Assembly (NCBI GenBank): GCA_943325595.2
Contig: CALPQA020000123.1
Coordinates: forward strand, 1-6,232
From: Auritidibacter sp. Marseille-P8566
Lineage (GTDB): Bacteria > Bacteroidota > Bacteroidia > Flavobacteriales > Flavobacteriaceae
Length of the DNA: 6,232 bases
Direction: 5' to 3'
Shown here: positions 5,949 to 6,232 of the stretch, piece after piece
Layout: each line of letters opens with the position of its first letter
Position numbering within the stretch: position 1 is the stretch's first letter
The notes under the pieces: generated by a model
Seen by the model: only the letters and a program-made list of their open reading frames with translations
What the model was told of the DNA's origin: nothing
The model's database searches: none
Position numbers and translations under genes: made by a program

Positions 5949-6232
5949 ATGCAATATTCAGAAAATATATTAGGAACTATCGGAAACACACCCTTAGTTC
6001 GATTGAATAAAGTCACCGCCGAAATCAATGCATTGGTACTTGCCAAAGTAGAAACTTTCAATCCAGGAAATTCTACAAAAGACAGAATGGCGCTCAAAAT
6101 GGTCGAAGATGCCGAAGCCGACGGAAGACTAAAGCCAGGCGGAACAATCATCGAAGGAACGTCAGGAAATACCGGAATGGGATTGGCATTGGCAGCAATC
6201 ATCAAAGGATACAAACTAATTTGCGTAATCAC
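5949..6232 (+). CDS. PLP-dependent cystathionine beta-synthase / cysteine synthase family enzyme, N-terminal 94 residues (partial)
   Basis: The frame opening at ATG 5949 stays open to the window edge. It begins with a classic fold-type II PLP-enzyme N-terminus: [18 protein letters not shown] (5-22). [14 protein letters not shown] (38-51) places Lys44 as the Schiff-base lysine holding pyridoxal phosphate. [15 protein letters not shown] (69-83) holds the loop binding substrate carboxylate and the cofactor region. Known relatives condense serine or O-acetylserine with homocysteine or sulfide, making cystathionine or cysteine in the cytoplasm. The segment [24 protein letters not shown] is written here in parts: [13 protein letters not shown] (53-65) then [11 protein letters not shown] (66-76); it resembles cystathionine beta-synthase more than CysK, but the deciding C-terminal half is absent. 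The start has an A-rich leader (AAAACAAAAAACAAA) without Shine-Dalgarno, normal for the phylum. No earlier in-frame start is better supported. Confidence 0.93.
   Translation, partial: MQYSENILGTIGNTPLVRLNKVTAEINALVLAKVETFNPGNSTKDRMALKMVEDAEADGRLKPGGTIIEGTSGNTGMGLALAAIIKGYKLICVI

Noticed and set aside
5918..6232. A minus-strand open frame of 104 codons at the right edge
   Set aside because: It is antisense to the PLP-enzyme gene, whose + strand frame carries unmistakable motifs ([15 protein letters not shown]). The antisense translation shows no recognisable family.
1..6232. CRISPR array, tRNA/rRNA gene, insertion sequence or toxin-antitoxin pair
   Set aside because: No regularly spaced direct repeats, cloverleaf, rRNA-like block, transposase or small gene pair was found on either strand by reading.

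Overview
The window looks like a piece of a Flavobacterium-type chromosome (Bacteroidota, Flavobacteriia). It is AT-rich. It carries a SusC/SusD pair and lipoproteins whose mature N-termini follow the Bacteroidota surface-export pattern. Leaders ahead of the start codons are A-rich with no Shine-Dalgarno motif. Two intergenic regions hold good matches to the Bacteroidota -7 box TAnnTTTG. The genus is inferred from these features and from an intergenic repeat of a kind I associate with Flavobacterium; no marker gene is present.

Layout, all genes on the + strand. (1) Positions 1-3543 are the 3' part of an outer-membrane uptake operon: the last 33 codons of a SusC-like TonB-dependent transporter, a complete SusD-like lipoprotein (SusD-like_2 type), a 299-aa lipoprotein of no family I recognise, and a 336-aa lipoprotein with a Calx-beta domain. 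Gaps are only 12, 25 and 20 nt, and a strong intrinsic terminator (3565-3595) closes the unit. (2) Positions 3544-3772 form an intergenic region with the terminator and a well-formed promoter. (3) Positions 3773-5725 encode a 650-aa outer-membrane beta-barrel of the Bacteroidota 'putative porin' family (Porin_10/DUF4289 type), apparently transcribed alone. (4) Positions 5726-5948 are intergenic and mostly filled by a GC-richer (about 51% G+C), partly palindromic repeat-like element, followed by a promoter. (5) From 5949 to the window end lies the 5' part of a PLP-dependent cystathionine beta-synthase/cysteine synthase family enzyme.

How the genes work together: SusC and SusD should form a lid-and-barrel complex that captures a ligand at the cell surface and imports it using TonB energy. 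The two extra lipoproteins occupy the place of SusE/SusF-type surface binding proteins. No degradative enzyme, sensor or regulator is visible, so the substrate cannot be assigned. The porin and the sulfur amino-acid enzyme appear to be separate transcription units and are probably housekeeping. I found no convincing new multi-gene system. The best leads are the two poorly characterised surface lipoproteins and the intergenic repeat element.
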